A DNA stretch of 64,000 nt, taken from NCBI GenBank assembly GCA_041395625.1, contig JAWLAE010000001.1, forward strand, positions 868,001 to 932,000, given 5' to 3'. The stretch comes from CADEED01 sp041395625 (GTDB lineage Bacteria; Pseudomonadota; Gammaproteobacteria; Steroidobacterales; Steroidobacteraceae). The translations under genes and the position numbers were made by a program. The notes beneath the pieces were generated by a model, which was not told the origin of the DNA, searched no databases, and saw nothing but the letters and a program-made list of their open reading frames with translations. Below are positions 16,903 through 25,429 of this stretch, one piece after another (position 1 is the stretch's first letter; every line of letters begins with the position of its first letter).

Positions 16903-18392
16903 ATTCCCCAGACGAGAACAAGCTGATCGCCGAGCGCCGTGCCAAGCTCGCGAGTCTGCGCGCGGCAGCCGACGACGGTGGCGCATTTCCCAACGACTTT
17001 CGCCGGGACGCACTGGCAGCCGATTTGCTGGCAGCATATGGGGACAAGCCGGCGGAGTGGTTCACCGCCGAACCGACGCGCGTGCGCGTAGGCGGCCGAA
17101 TGCTGGCCAAACGCGTCATGGGCAAGGCCAGCTTCGCACATCTGGCGGATCGAAGCGGGCGTCTGCAGATCTTCCTGCAGCGAGAAACACTGGGTGAGGT
17201 CTACGATGCGTTCAAGAGCTGGGACATCGGCGACATCCTGGGCGCCGAGGGCACGCTGTTCAAGACCAAGACAGGCGAGTTGTCGGTCAAGGTGGAACGA
17301 CTGCGCCTGCTCACCAAGTCGCTGCGGCCGCTGCCCGACAAATGGCACGGTATTGCGGATGTCGATCTGCGCTATCGGCAACGCTACGTCGATCTGATCG
17401 TCAACGACGACAGTCGTGCAATCTTCAAGACGCGCACCCGCATCGTGCGCTACCTGCGCGATTTTCTCGACGCGATGGACTTTCTCGAGGTCGAGACACC
17501 CATGATGCAGCCCATTCCGGGCGGTGCCGTGGCGCGGCCCTTCAGGACGCACCACAACGCGCTCGATATGGACATGTTCCTGCGGATCGCACCGGAGCTG
17601 TATCTCAAGCGCCTGATCGTGGGCGGACTCGAGCGCGTCTACGAGATCAACCGCAGTTTTCGCAATGAAGGCTTGTCCACGCGGCACAATCCCGAGTTCA
17701 CGATGCTCGAACTGTATTGGGCTTATGCCGATTATCAAGACCTGATGGACTTGGTGGAACGCGTGATGCACGGCATCGCCGACACCATCATTGGCACGCG
17801 CCAGATCGCCCATGCGGACCGCAGCTATGATCTATCACAGCCGTTTCGTCGTGTGACCGTAGCAGCGGCGATCCAGGCCAGCAATCCCGATATCGATGCG
17901 CAGCAGCTGCGGGATGTCCCGTATCTGCGAGCGGTGTGCGACCGCTTGGGCATTCCTTACAAACCTGGCGACGGCGCGGGCAAACTGCAGATCGAGATTT
18001 TCGAGAAGACCGCTGAGCACGGTTTCCTCGACCCGACTTTCGTCTACGCCTATCCGGCCGAAGTGAGTCCATTGTCGCGTGCCAACGATGACGACCCATT
18101 CCTCACGGATCGATTCGAGTTCTTCATCGGCGGCCGTGAGCTGGCCAATGGCTTTTCCGAGCTCAACGACCCGGAGGATCAGGCGGCGCGCTTTCGGGCG
18201 CAGGTCGCCCGCAAGGAAGGCGGTGACGAGGAGGCTATGCTCTACGACGCGGATTACATACGGGCGCTGGAGTATGGGATGCCGCCGACCGCAGGGCTCG
18301 GTATCGGCGTCGATCGGCTGGTGATGTTCTTCACCGGTGCTACCTCGATACGCGACGTACTCCTGTTCCCGCATCTGCGACCGGAGACCTGA
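16899..18392 (+). CDS. lysS: Lysyl-tRNA synthetase, class II
   Basis: 497 residues, TTG start overlapping the prfB stop (TTGA). It charges tRNA-Lys. The N-terminal OB-fold anticodon domain (about 60-160: VRVGGRMLAKRVMGKASFAHLAD) is followed by the class II core: motif 1 around FLEVETPMMQPIPGGAVARPF, motif 2 NRSFRNEGLSTRHNPEFTMLE, and motif 3 GLGIGVDRLVMFFTG near the C-terminus. The prfB-lysS pairing is conserved in proteobacteria. Confidence 0.97.
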   Translation: MNSPDENKLIAERRAKLASLRAAADDGGAFPNDFRRDALAADLLAAYGDKPAEWFTAEPTRVRVGGRMLAKRVMGKASFAHLADRSGRLQIFLQRETLGEVYDAFKSWDIGDILGAEGTLFKTKTGELSVKVERLRLLTKSLRPLPDKWHGIADVDLRYRQRYVDLIVNDDSRAIFKTRTRIVRYLRDFLDAMDFLEVETPMMQPIPGGAVARPFRTHHNALDMDMFLRIAPELYLKRLIVGGLERVYEINRSFRNEGLSTRHNPEFTMLELYWAYADYQDLMDLVERVMHGIADTIIGTRQIAHADRSYDLSQPFRRVTVAAAIQASNPDIDAQQLRDVPYLRAVCDRLGIPYKPGDGAGKLQIEIFEKTAEHGFLDPTFVYAYPAEVSPLSRANDDDPFLTDRFEFFIGGRELANGFSELNDPEDQAARFRAQVARKEGGDEEAMLYDADYIRALEYGMPPTAGLGIGVDRLVMFFTGATSIRDVLLFPHLRPET

Positions 18393-18450
18393 ATTGGCTG
18401 CGCTGCACGGACTCGCGTCGTGACGGCAGGACCTGTGACATAATGTTGCC

Positions 18451-19368
18451 ATGAGTCGCGAACCTGTCTCTCGTCAAGGCCTCGCTAACGACCGCGAGTT
18501 GTTGCCAGTGCGTTGCGGCTATGCCGATACGCGCGCAGGGCAACTGCATTACCGCTCGTGCGGCGCAGGCCCGGACATCGTGTTGCTGCACTGGGCGCCG
18601 GCGAGCGGACGCATGTACGAGCACGTGCTGCCATTGGTGGCGCGCGCCGGCTTCCGCGGCATCGCCTTCGACCTGCCTGGCTATGGTCGTTCGCACAAGA
18701 AAGCGCGCGGCTGGGGCCCGGACCGCGTCGCCCGCGAAGTGCTCGAAGCGGCGCACTCGTTGAATACTGGTCCAATGACAGTCGTTGGCGGCCATGCCTC
18801 GTCGGCCGTGGCCATCGAGATGCTGCTGGCCGAGCCGCAGCGAGTCGTGGCTGGCGTGCTCGACGGGGTCATCGCTTTGACGCCAGAGGAAACGAAAACG
18901 CTGATGTCGGCGTTCGCTGGCCTGTCGCCACGGATACGCGCGGATGGTGGCCATCGCAGTTTTCCATTCGACATGACGTGCGCGGTGATGAAGGAGTGGC
19001 GGCCGGATTTCAAGCTGGACGCGGACAGCATGCCGGCGGTCTACGAGTTGATGCGCGACTACCTCGAGATGGGCTATGAGCCGATCAAGGCCTGGGTAGA
19101 TCCGGATCCGTCGCAGGTGCCACCGGCGCGTTACGATCCGCTCGAGCGCCTCACTCGAGTCACGCAGCCATTGTTAGTTCTATCGGCGGACGACGATGCG
19201 CTGGCGGCGGCCTATCCGCGCGCGCTGGCCAAGTGCCGCGATGGTCAGGGGTTCAAGTTCAGCGGCAGCCATCCGCTGCTCGACTCGGCGCGCTCGCCCG
19301 AGTACGCCAGCGTCATCGCCAATTTTGCGCCGCGGCGCCAAGGCAGCGCTCAGTCCGGCAGCGGGTAG
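18451..19368 (+). CDS. Alpha/beta hydrolase with non-canonical nucleophile elbow
   Basis: 305 residues from ATG. Hydrolase-fold features: IVLLHWAPASGRMY (oxyanion region, HW instead of HG), FDLPGYGRS, a strand leading into VVGGHASSAVAIEML, LLVLSADDDALA for the acid and SGSHPLLDSARSPEY for the His. At the elbow the sequence is G113-G-H115-A-S117-S, so the usual GxSxG serine is not in place; H115 or S117 occupies the turn. Some relatives have GHHTG there. It could be an atypical hydrolase or a non-catalytic member. It overlaps the convergent ygfZ by 19 bases. Confidence 0.75.
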   Translation: MSREPVSRQGLANDRELLPVRCGYADTRAGQLHYRSCGAGPDIVLLHWAPASGRMYEHVLPLVARAGFRGIAFDLPGYGRSHKKARGWGPDRVAREVLEAAHSLNTGPMTVVGGHASSAVAIEMLLAEPQRVVAGVLDGVIALTPEETKTLMSAFAGLSPRIRADGGHRSFPFDMTCAVMKEWRPDFKLDADSMPAVYELMRDYLEMGYEPIKAWVDPDPSQVPPARYDPLERLTRVTQPLLVLSADDDALAAAYPRALAKCRDGQGFKFSGSHPLLDSARSPEYASVIANFAPRRQGSAQSGSG

Positions 19369-20285
19369 GGCAACGGTAGCTGTCGTGCGGCGACACTGTC
19401 GTCGTGGACAGTCGTCGACGCCGGACCCGGCGCACCCGGCGCACCGGGCGCCTCGCTGGCCAGTGACGTGACGCCGAGCCACTCCCAACGCCCATCGCTC
19501 AATGCAACCGAGTCGACGACACGAAACGTGCGACCGTCGGTCAAGCTGCCACTGACGCCACACACCAGAGGCACTTTGGTCTGGGATGACGCGAATCTTT
19601 GCAGGCGCCGCTTCACGCGGCCGCGGTAATGAGTGCGCGCGATGACTTCCTGGCCCGTGTAACAACCTTTGTCGAACGCGATGCCGCCCAGCACATCGAG
19701 GTTCAGCATCTGCGCGACGAACGCCTCGCTGGTTTCGACGTAGACTTGGGCCAGGCCATCAGCGATGTCGGCGGCGTGCCAGCGTGCCAGATGCGTAGCT
19801 GACGGGGCGGCCAATTCGCGCGTCGGCTGCTTTGGTCGCAGCGCAACGCGGCGCGCGGTGCCCCAGTCGAACACGGTTCGTGCGGCCAGCAGGGCGTCAG
19901 ACTCGTTTGCCGCGGCGCCGTCGATACCGAGCACCGCAATTTCATCCGAGACGTCCGACAGCTTTGTCTTGGCTCGCAATACGTAGCGCCCAAGACGGCT
20001 GACAACCGCCGCCACCAGTTCGAGCGGCAGCGTCAGCAGCAGCTCGTCGATCGCGATTCGCGACACGCGCAGCAGCGCAATTGCCCTGCCTTGCACATTG
20101 TGATAGCCGGCCAACGTCGTCGCGCCGATGGCAAGTTTGACGATGTCGGCGGATAGTTGGCCCTGCAGGAACGATGCGCTGTCAGCGCCCTGGACGCGGA
20201 TCACGCCGAGCGGCCGGTAATCGCCGGCTTGGGTTTGCGTGTTGGACAAATCGATCAAGGGCTGATTCTTCCGTGCTGAATACAC
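19350..20285 (-). CDS. ygfZ: Folate-binding YgfZ family protein
   Basis: 311 residues from a GTG. YgfZ is a tetrahydrofolate-binding, GcvT-like protein that helps maintain certain Fe-S enzymes such as MiaB in E. coli. The diagnostic motif is KGCYTGQEVIARTHYRGRVKRRL; LQGQLSADI near the N-terminus is also typical. The C-terminal tail has a Gly-Ala-Pro repeat (APGAPGAPGP) encoded by short GC-rich direct repeats. It is divergent from the sdh genes, consistent with the known association of ygfZ with sdhE/ygfX. Confidence 0.93.
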   Translation of the reverse strand: MYSARKNQPLIDLSNTQTQAGDYRPLGVIRVQGADSASFLQGQLSADIVKLAIGATTLAGYHNVQGRAIALLRVSRIAIDELLLTLPLELVAAVVSRLGRYVLRAKTKLSDVSDEIAVLGIDGAAANESDALLAARTVFDWGTARRVALRPKQPTRELAAPSATHLARWHAADIADGLAQVYVETSEAFVAQMLNLDVLGGIAFDKGCYTGQEVIARTHYRGRVKRRLQRFASSQTKVPLVCGVSGSLTDGRTFRVVDSVALSDGRWEWLGVTSLASEAPGAPGAPGPASTTVHDDSVAARQLPLPYPLPD

Positions 20286-20294
20286 TGGGGTTTC

Positions 20295-20543
20295 GTGTGG
20301 TTCACTGACCCTGATTCTGGCAGAATCGCGGCTGTGCAGCAGACGTCATCGCCCAGCCGGGCCGGCGCCCCGCAGCCCGAGCATTTGCCGGACGTTGATC
20401 CGTCTAGCCGGGATGATGCGGAAGCGCCGTCCGATCCACAGTCCCCGGTAATAGGGGGCCCAAGAGAAACGGGTGGGCCGTCAGGTCTCGAGCCAACTCG
20501 CTATGGCGACTGGGAAAAGAATGGTCGCTGCATCGATTTCTGA
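20295..20543 (+). CDS. DUF1674 / SdhAF4-like succinate dehydrogenase assembly factor
   Basis: 82 residues from a GTG preceded by GGGG; a GTG at 20334 is an alternative giving 69. The first 60 residues are Pro/Ser/Asp-rich and likely disordered. The last 20 (GLEPTRYGDWEKNGRCIDF) are the DUF1674 signature. The eukaryotic member SDHAF4 (Sdh8) binds flavinylated SdhA and promotes its joining to SdhB. Position 39 bases before sdhC supports the same role. The core is short but complete. Confidence 0.88.
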   Translation: MWFTDPDSGRIAAVQQTSSPSRAGAPQPEHLPDVDPSSRDDAEAPSDPQSPVIGGPRETGGPSGLEPTRYGDWEKNGRCIDF

Positions 20544-20582
20544 GTTCTTGCACGGTGTTGCTCGATGAAAGGATCTGCGTCC

Positions 20583-20978
20583 ATGCGCTCGCGCCCGTTG
20601 TCGCCGCATCTCGGTGTATTCAAGTTCATCCATACGATGGTGTTGTCGATCCTGCATCGCATCTCGGGGATCGCACAGTCCGTGGGCCTGTTGTTGCTCA
20701 CTTATTGGCTGATGGCGCTCGCCACCGGCCCCGAGGCTTACGCGCGCGCCGCGGAAGTGCTGGGTAGCGTGATCGGGCGGATTGTGCTGGCGGGTCTCCT
20801 GCTGGCTTTTGTCTACCACCTGTGCGCCGGCATTCGTCACCTCACCTGGGATGCCGGCTACGGTCTCGAAAAGGCTGAGGCGCGCAAGAGTGGCATTCTG
20901 GTAGTCATCGCAACCGTGGTCATCTTTGCTGCACTTGCGCTGCTGGCATTCTTTACACCGGGACGAGGTGGCGTATGA
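20583..20978 (+). CDS. sdhC: Succinate dehydrogenase cytochrome b556 subunit
   Basis: 131 residues. The ATG at 20583 is chosen because AAAGGA lies about 8 bases upstream and because RPLSPHLGVFKF is the usual N-terminus; an in-frame ATG at 20565 lacks a site. Three membrane helices are visible (about 28-50, 64-87, 105-125). LSILHRISGIA contains the Ser/Arg quinone-site residues, and HLCAGIRHLTWD the haem-ligand His. Membrane anchor of complex II. Its stop overlaps the sdhD start (ATGA). Confidence 0.94.
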   Translation: MRSRPLSPHLGVFKFIHTMVLSILHRISGIAQSVGLLLLTYWLMALATGPEAYARAAEVLGSVIGRIVLAGLLLAFVYHLCAGIRHLTWDAGYGLEKAEARKSGILVVIATVVIFAALALLAFFTPGRGGV

Positions 20979-21361
20979 GTCTGCGTTCGCCACTGGGTCG
21001 TGCGCTCGGCAAAGGCTCGGCAGGAGAGGGTGCCGGCCACTGGTTGGCGCAGCGCGTCACCTCCGTGGCGCTGGTACCGCTCGGCCTGTGGTTCGTGTTC
21101 TCACTGACGTCGCTGCCGTCGTTCCTCTACGGGGATGTGGCGATGTGGTTGCGGCGACCCTGGAACGCCGTGCTGCTGCTGGCGTTCGTGCTGGTGCTGG
21201 TGTGGCACTCGCGGCTCGGCATACAGGTGGTGATCGAGGACTACGTACACGGCAAGGGAGCCAAGCCTGCAGCGCTGCTGACCTCCACGCTGCTGCATCT
21301 GTTGTTAGCTGTGGCACTGGTGTTCGCGATCGCGCGAGTGGCGTTGCGCGGCACCGTCTGA
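20975..21361 (+). CDS. sdhD: Succinate dehydrogenase hydrophobic anchor subunit
   Basis: 128 residues with three helices: about 30-50 (VALVPLGLWFVFSL), 60-80 (PWNAVLLLAFVLVLVWHSRLG) and 100-122. HWLAQRVTSVALVPLGLW and HSRLGIQVVIEDYV (haem-ligand His followed by the quinone-site Asp-Tyr) are typical. With SdhC it forms the quinone site and binds haem b. Coupled to sdhC by a four-base overlap. Confidence 0.95.
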   Translation: MSLRSPLGRALGKGSAGEGAGHWLAQRVTSVALVPLGLWFVFSLTSLPSFLYGDVAMWLRRPWNAVLLLAFVLVLVWHSRLGIQVVIEDYVHGKGAKPAALLTSTLLHLLLAVALVFAIARVALRGTV

Positions 21362-21377
21362 GGCGGATCAAGGTTAC

Positions 21378-23162
21378 ATGAGCGACTATCAATTCATCGA
21401 TCATAGCTACGACGTTATTGTCGTAGGTGCCGGTGGTGCCGGCCTGCGCGCGACGCTCGGCCTCGCCGAAGCGGGCCTTGCCACCGCCTGTATTACCAAG
21501 GTGTTTCCGACTCGCAGCCATACGGTCGCGGCGCAAGGTGGCATCTCCGCCGCGCTCGGCAACATGGGCGAAGACGACTGGCGCTTCCACTTCTACGACA
21601 CGATCAAGGGCTCGGACTGGCTCGGCGACCAGGACGCGATCGAGTTCATGTGCAAAGAAGCACCCGCTGCGGTGATCGAACTCGAGCACTACGGTGTGCC
21701 GTTCTCGCGCACGGACGACGGCCGAATCTACCAGCGGCCGTTCGGCGGCATGACGACCCACTACGGCAAAGGCATAGCGCAACGCACATGTGCCGCGGCC
21801 GATCGGACTGGCCATGCCATGCTGCACACGCTCTATCAGCAGTCCATCCGCAACCACGCGGAGTTCTACATTGAGTATTTCGCGCTCGATCTGCTCATGC
21901 AGGATGGTGAATGCCGCGGTGTCGTGGCGATCGATCTGGCAACCGGGCAGCTGCATCGGTTTCGTTCGCACCTGACCATACTCGCCACCGGCGGCTACGG
22001 CCGTGCGTACTTCTCTTGTACGTCGGCACACACCTGTACCGGTGACGGTAACGGCATGGTGCTGCGCGCTGGTCTGCCGCTGCAGGACATGGAGTTCGTG
22101 CAGTTTCATCCTACCGGTATTTACGGCGCCGGCTGCCTGATCACCGAAGGCGCTCGCGGCGAAGGTGGCTACGTCACCAACTCCAAGGGCGAGCGCTTCA
22201 TGGAACGTTATGCGCCCAATGCCAAGGATCTGGCCTCGCGCGATGTCGTATCGCGTTCGATGACCATCGAGATCCGTGAAGGCCGCGGCGTCGGCAAGGA
22301 GCAGGACCATATCCATCTGCACCTCGAGCATCTGGGTCCGGAAGTGATCAAACAACGCCTGCCCGGGATCGCCGAGACCGCCCGTATTTTCGCGGGCGTC
22401 GATGTGACACGGGAGCCGATTCCTGTATTGCCGACCGTGCACTACAACATGGGTGGCATACCGTGTAACTACCATGGCGAGGTCGTCACGATGAAGAATG
22501 GCAACGCCGATTCTGTCGTGCCGGGGCTGATGGCGGTTGGCGAGGCCGCGTGCGTGTCCGTGCATGGCGCCAATCGGCTGGGGTCGAATTCGCTGCTTGA
22601 TTTGGTAGTGTTCGGCCGTGAGGCGGGCCGCCATGCCGCCACGCTGGTGCGACCCGGTGCTACGCACAAACCGCTAGCGGCCACCACCGGCGACGAGGCG
22701 GTCGCACGTCTCGACCGTCTACGTCACGCCAAAGGCCCGCGTCGCACGGCCGAAGTGCGCCTCGAGATGCAGAAGATCATGCAACGCGATGCCGCGGTAT
22801 TTCGTACCGGCAGCTCACTGCAGGAAGGCGTGGGAAAACTGGCCAACACTTATGCGTCCTTCGCGGATATCGGCATCCAGGATCGCGGTCTCATCTGGAA
22901 CACGGATTTGATCGAGACGCTGGAACTCGACAACCTGTTGGGACAAGCCATGGTGACCATCGCATCGGCGGAGAACCGCAAGGAAAGCCGCGGTGCCCAT
23001 GCACGCGAGGATTTCGCCGACCGCGACGACACGACTTGGCTCAAGCACACGCTGGCGTGGGTCGAGACCGGCGGCAAGGTGCGCTTCGACTATCGGCCGG
23101 TGCATCTGCAGACACTGACCCGGGATGTTGAGACGGTGCCACCCAAGGCGAGGGTTTACTGA
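21378..23162 (+). CDS. sdhA: Succinate dehydrogenase flavoprotein subunit
   Basis: 594 residues. It oxidises succinate to fumarate using covalently bound FAD. N-terminal dinucleotide fold VVGAGGAGLRATLGLAEAG, the flavinylated His in TRSHTVAAQGGISAALGN, active-site segment QFHPTGIYGAGCLITEGARGEGG, and the C-terminal RKESRGAHAREDF and TWLKHTLAW. Length matches E. coli SdhA (588). It overlaps sdhB by one base (TGATG). Confidence 0.98.
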   Translation: MSDYQFIDHSYDVIVVGAGGAGLRATLGLAEAGLATACITKVFPTRSHTVAAQGGISAALGNMGEDDWRFHFYDTIKGSDWLGDQDAIEFMCKEAPAAVIELEHYGVPFSRTDDGRIYQRPFGGMTTHYGKGIAQRTCAAADRTGHAMLHTLYQQSIRNHAEFYIEYFALDLLMQDGECRGVVAIDLATGQLHRFRSHLTILATGGYGRAYFSCTSAHTCTGDGNGMVLRAGLPLQDMEFVQFHPTGIYGAGCLITEGARGEGGYVTNSKGERFMERYAPNAKDLASRDVVSRSMTIEIREGRGVGKEQDHIHLHLEHLGPEVIKQRLPGIAETARIFAGVDVTREPIPVLPTVHYNMGGIPCNYHGEVVTMKNGNADSVVPGLMAVGEAACVSVHGANRLGSNSLLDLVVFGREAGRHAATLVRPGATHKPLAATTGDEAVARLDRLRHAKGPRRTAEVRLEMQKIMQRDAAVFRTGSSLQEGVGKLANTYASFADIGIQDRGLIWNTDLIETLELDNLLGQAMVTIASAENRKESRGAHAREDFADRDDTTWLKHTLAWVETGGKVRFDYRPVHLQTLTRDVETVPPKARVY

Positions 23163-23947
23163 TGACGGAGTTTCGACTGCCCGAGAACTCGCGCATCCGC
23201 AAGGATGGCAACGTGTTCCGTGCGCCGACGGGCGCCAGCAATGTGCGCGTGTTCAAGATCTATCGTTTCGACCCTGAGAAAACCGAAAACCCGCGGGTCG
23301 ACACCTACGAAGTGGACATGGACACCTGTGGACCGATGGTGCTCGACGCGCTCATCAAGATCAAGAACGAGATCGACTCGACGCTCACCTTCCGTCGCTC
23401 CTGCCGCGAAGGTATTTGTGGCAGTTGCGCGATGAATATCGATGGCCTGAATACGCTCGCGTGCACCAAGGCCTGCGCCGAAGTCAAAGGGGACGTCAAG
23501 ATCTATCCGCTGCCACACATGCCGGTGGTCAAGGATCTGGTGCCGGATCTCACGCATTTCTATGCGCAGTACGCCTCGGTGAAGCCGTGGCTGCAAACGC
23601 GCACACCCGCGCCGCCCGATCGAGAGCGGCTGCAGTCGAAAGAGGATCAGGAAAAGATCGATCGCCCCTCTGCGTGCATACTGTGTGCCTGCTGTTCGAC
23701 CGCCTGTCCCAGCTACTGGTGGAATTCGGACCGTTATCTGGGGCCCGCCGCCTTGTTAGCGGCCTACCGCTGGATCGTGGACAGTCGTGACGAAGCGCTC
23801 GGCGAGCGTCTCGACGAGCTGGAAGACCCTTTCAAGCTGTATCGCTGCCATACGATCATGAATTGCACTGAGGTGTGCCCCAAGGATCTCAACCCGGCCA
23901 AGGCGATCGCCGAGATCAAGAAGCTGATCGTCGAACGGCAGCACTGA
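23162..23947 (+). CDS. sdhB: Succinate dehydrogenase iron-sulfur subunit
   Basis: 261 residues. It carries the three clusters that move electrons from FAD to quinone: 2Fe-2S (SCREGICGSCAMNIDGLNTLAC), then 4Fe-4S and 3Fe-4S (CILCACCSTACPSYWWN, CHTIMNCTEVCPKDLNP). Slightly longer than E. coli SdhB (238) because of a longer N-terminus. Immediately followed by sdhE. Confidence 0.98.
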   Translation: MTEFRLPENSRIRKDGNVFRAPTGASNVRVFKIYRFDPEKTENPRVDTYEVDMDTCGPMVLDALIKIKNEIDSTLTFRRSCREGICGSCAMNIDGLNTLACTKACAEVKGDVKIYPLPHMPVVKDLVPDLTHFYAQYASVKPWLQTRTPAPPDRERLQSKEDQEKIDRPSACILCACCSTACPSYWWNSDRYLGPAALLAAYRWIVDSRDEALGERLDELEDPFKLYRCHTIMNCTEVCPKDLNPAKAIAEIKKLIVERQH

Positions 23948-23953
23948 CAGCGG

Positions 23954-24223
23954 GTGCGTGACACCGCCGCGATAAGTTCGCAACAGCGCGGCCGCCTGGC
24001 GTGGTCCTGTCGTCGCGGCATGCGCGAGCTCGACGTGCTGCTCGAGCGATACCTGAACGAATCGTTTGCGCACGCGTCCAGCCGTGATCGCGCCGCGTTC
24101 GAGCAGATTCTCGCCTTGCAGGATCCCGAACTGGCGAGTTATCTGTTGGCGGGTGTGGAACCGCTCGACCCCGACATCGCCCGCATCGTCGCGCAGATCT
24201 CGCCACGTGCGCCGCATCGCTGA
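23954..24223 (+). CDS. sdhE: FAD assembly factor SdhE
   Basis: 89 residues, GTG start six bases after sdhB. SdhE promotes covalent flavinylation of SdhA. The conserved RRGMRELDVLLERYL carries the RGxxE residues; FEQILALQDPEL is the second family block. It sits at the end of the sdh operon as in many gammaproteobacteria, here together with an SdhAF4-like gene at the front. Confidence 0.95.
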   Translation: MRDTAAISSQQRGRLAWSCRRGMRELDVLLERYLNESFAHASSRDRAAFEQILALQDPELASYLLAGVEPLDPDIARIVAQISPRAPHR

Positions 24224-24671
24224 GGCGGGCGGCTTCGTGGTCGTGCCTTCGACCGCGGCCCGCCGGTGGGCGGGCGCCTGGTGGCTTTATGTCGCACTTT
24301 CTGTGACCTTTACGGCACTGCAATTTCCAGGCGTCGCTTGCGCGATCGGAGGGTTGGCGGTGTGGCTGAGCTACGCCCCACTGCGAGCCGCGGTGTTCCT
24401 GCGAGGCCCGCGTGCGATTCGGCGCGTAGCGTGGGATGCCGACGGCGCTCTCGCGGTGGCCACTGGCGAGCGCCCGGAGCTGCATGCGGCGGAGCTGACG
24501 CTCGCGGCGGCGCGTTTTGGTGCCGACTGGATCTGGCTGCACGTCGTGACCTCGATGGGGCGACGTGCCGCCCTGATCCACCGGGCTTCGGTCCCGGCAA
24601 TGGGGTATGTTCGCTTGGTCTGGTTGCTGCGCTTCCGCCACAATGGCCGTGGAATCAGTCCAAGCTGCTAG
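24207..24671 (+). CDS. YgfX (CptA)-like membrane protein
   Basis: About 154 residues from the GTG at 24207, overlapping sdhE by 17 bases; a GTG at 24237 is possible. Two adjacent membrane helices near residues 22-60 (WWLYVALSVTFTALQFPGVACAIGGLAVWLSYAPL) precede a soluble part (VAWDADGALAVATGERPELH, WLLRFRHNGR). Small size, two N-terminal helices and location right after sdhE match YgfX/CptA, described in E. coli as a toxin-like inhibitor of cytoskeletal proteins encoded with SdhE. Sequence similarity is weak, so the call leans on context. Confidence 0.65.
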   Translation: MRRIAEAGGFVVVPSTAARRWAGAWWLYVALSVTFTALQFPGVACAIGGLAVWLSYAPLRAAVFLRGPRAIRRVAWDADGALAVATGERPELHAAELTLAAARFGADWIWLHVVTSMGRRAALIHRASVPAMGYVRLVWLLRFRHNGRGISPSC

Positions 24672-24728
24672 ACTGATCGAGCAAACCTGACCTGCGTCAC
24701 ACGCGCCTTGCCGCATTTACCCTTGCAC

Positions 24729-24756
24729 AGAACTTTCGCCGCCATTCAGGGTCTAT
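24729..24756 (+). promoter_or_regulatory. Candidate sigma-E-type promoter for rpoE
   Basis: GAACTT at 24730-24735, a 16-base spacer, then TCTAT at 24752-24756, 65 bases before the rpoE ATG. The E. coli sigma-E consensus is GGAACTT with a spacer near 16 and TCTGA. Autoregulation of rpoE from its own promoter is general in the family. Matched by eye only. Confidence 0.55.
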
Positions 24757-24820
24757 TCAGCCGGTGGCAGTCGCTGCCCGAGCAGGTTCTCTCGTGGAAC
24801 CTGGCAAGCGGGGTGACAGC

Positions 24821-25429
24821 ATGACTGCCGAGGTAACGGATCGCACTCTCGTCGAGCGCGTCCAGCGGGGCGACAAGACGGCGTTCGATCTTCTGGTGCG
24901 TAAGTACCAGTTCAAGGTGATCAAGCTCGTACAACGCTATGTTCGCAGTCCAGCAGAAGCGGAAGACATTGCGCAAGAAGCATTCATCAAGGCGTATCGC
25001 GCCCTGCCGCAGTTTCGCGGCGACAGCGCGTTCTACACTTGGCTCTACCGGATCGCCATCAATACCGCCAAGAATGCGATCGCTGCGCGCAATCGCAGCC
25101 CCATCGATTTCGAAATCGATTTCAACAACCCTGAGGAATCCGCCGCCGTGCAGGATCGCTTGAAGGACCCGGATACGCCAGAAGGCCTCGCGCTCACCGA
25201 CGAGATACGCGGCATCGTCAACCGCGCGATCGAGTCGCTGCCGGATGAATTGCGCACGGCTATCGTGCTGCGCGAGCTCGAGGGCTTGAGTTATGAAGAG
25301 ATTGCTACAGCGATGGAGTGCCCGGTGGGCACCGTTCGATCGAGAATCTTTCGGGCGCGCGAGGCGATCGACAAGCGTCTGCGCGAAGTCTTCGAAGGCG
25401 GCCTGGGCCGAGCGGAGGAGTTAGGATGA
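24821..25429 (+). CDS. rpoE: RNA polymerase sigma factor RpoE (AlgU)
   Basis: 202 residues from ATG at 24821; a longer in-frame start at 24764 would run over the candidate promoter. ECF sigma factor for envelope stress. Region 2 (FDLLVRKYQFKVIKLVQRYV, AEDIAQEAFIKAYRALPQFRGDSAFYTWLYRIAINTAKN) and region 4 (LPDELRTAIVLRELEGLSYEEIATAMECPVGTVRSRIFRAREAI) are intact and close to AlgU/RpoE. Overlaps rseA by four bases (ATGA). Held inactive by RseA until proteolysis. Confidence 0.97.
   Translation: MTAEVTDRTLVERVQRGDKTAFDLLVRKYQFKVIKLVQRYVRSPAEAEDIAQEAFIKAYRALPQFRGDSAFYTWLYRIAINTAKNAIAARNRSPIDFEIDFNNPEESAAVQDRLKDPDTPEGLALTDEIRGIVNRAIESLPDELRTAIVLRELEGLSYEEIATAMECPVGTVRSRIFRAREAIDKRLREVFEGGLGRAEELG

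Noticed and set aside
19428..19460. Short GC repeats at the end of ygfZ as a mobile or regulatory repeat
   Set aside because: They simply encode a Gly-Ala-Pro repeat in the protein tail and do not recur elsewhere in the window.
21057..22667. A 536-residue reverse-strand open frame opposite sdhD and sdhA
   Set aside because: It is a shadow of sdhA, with Arg/His/Ala-rich composition and no domain.
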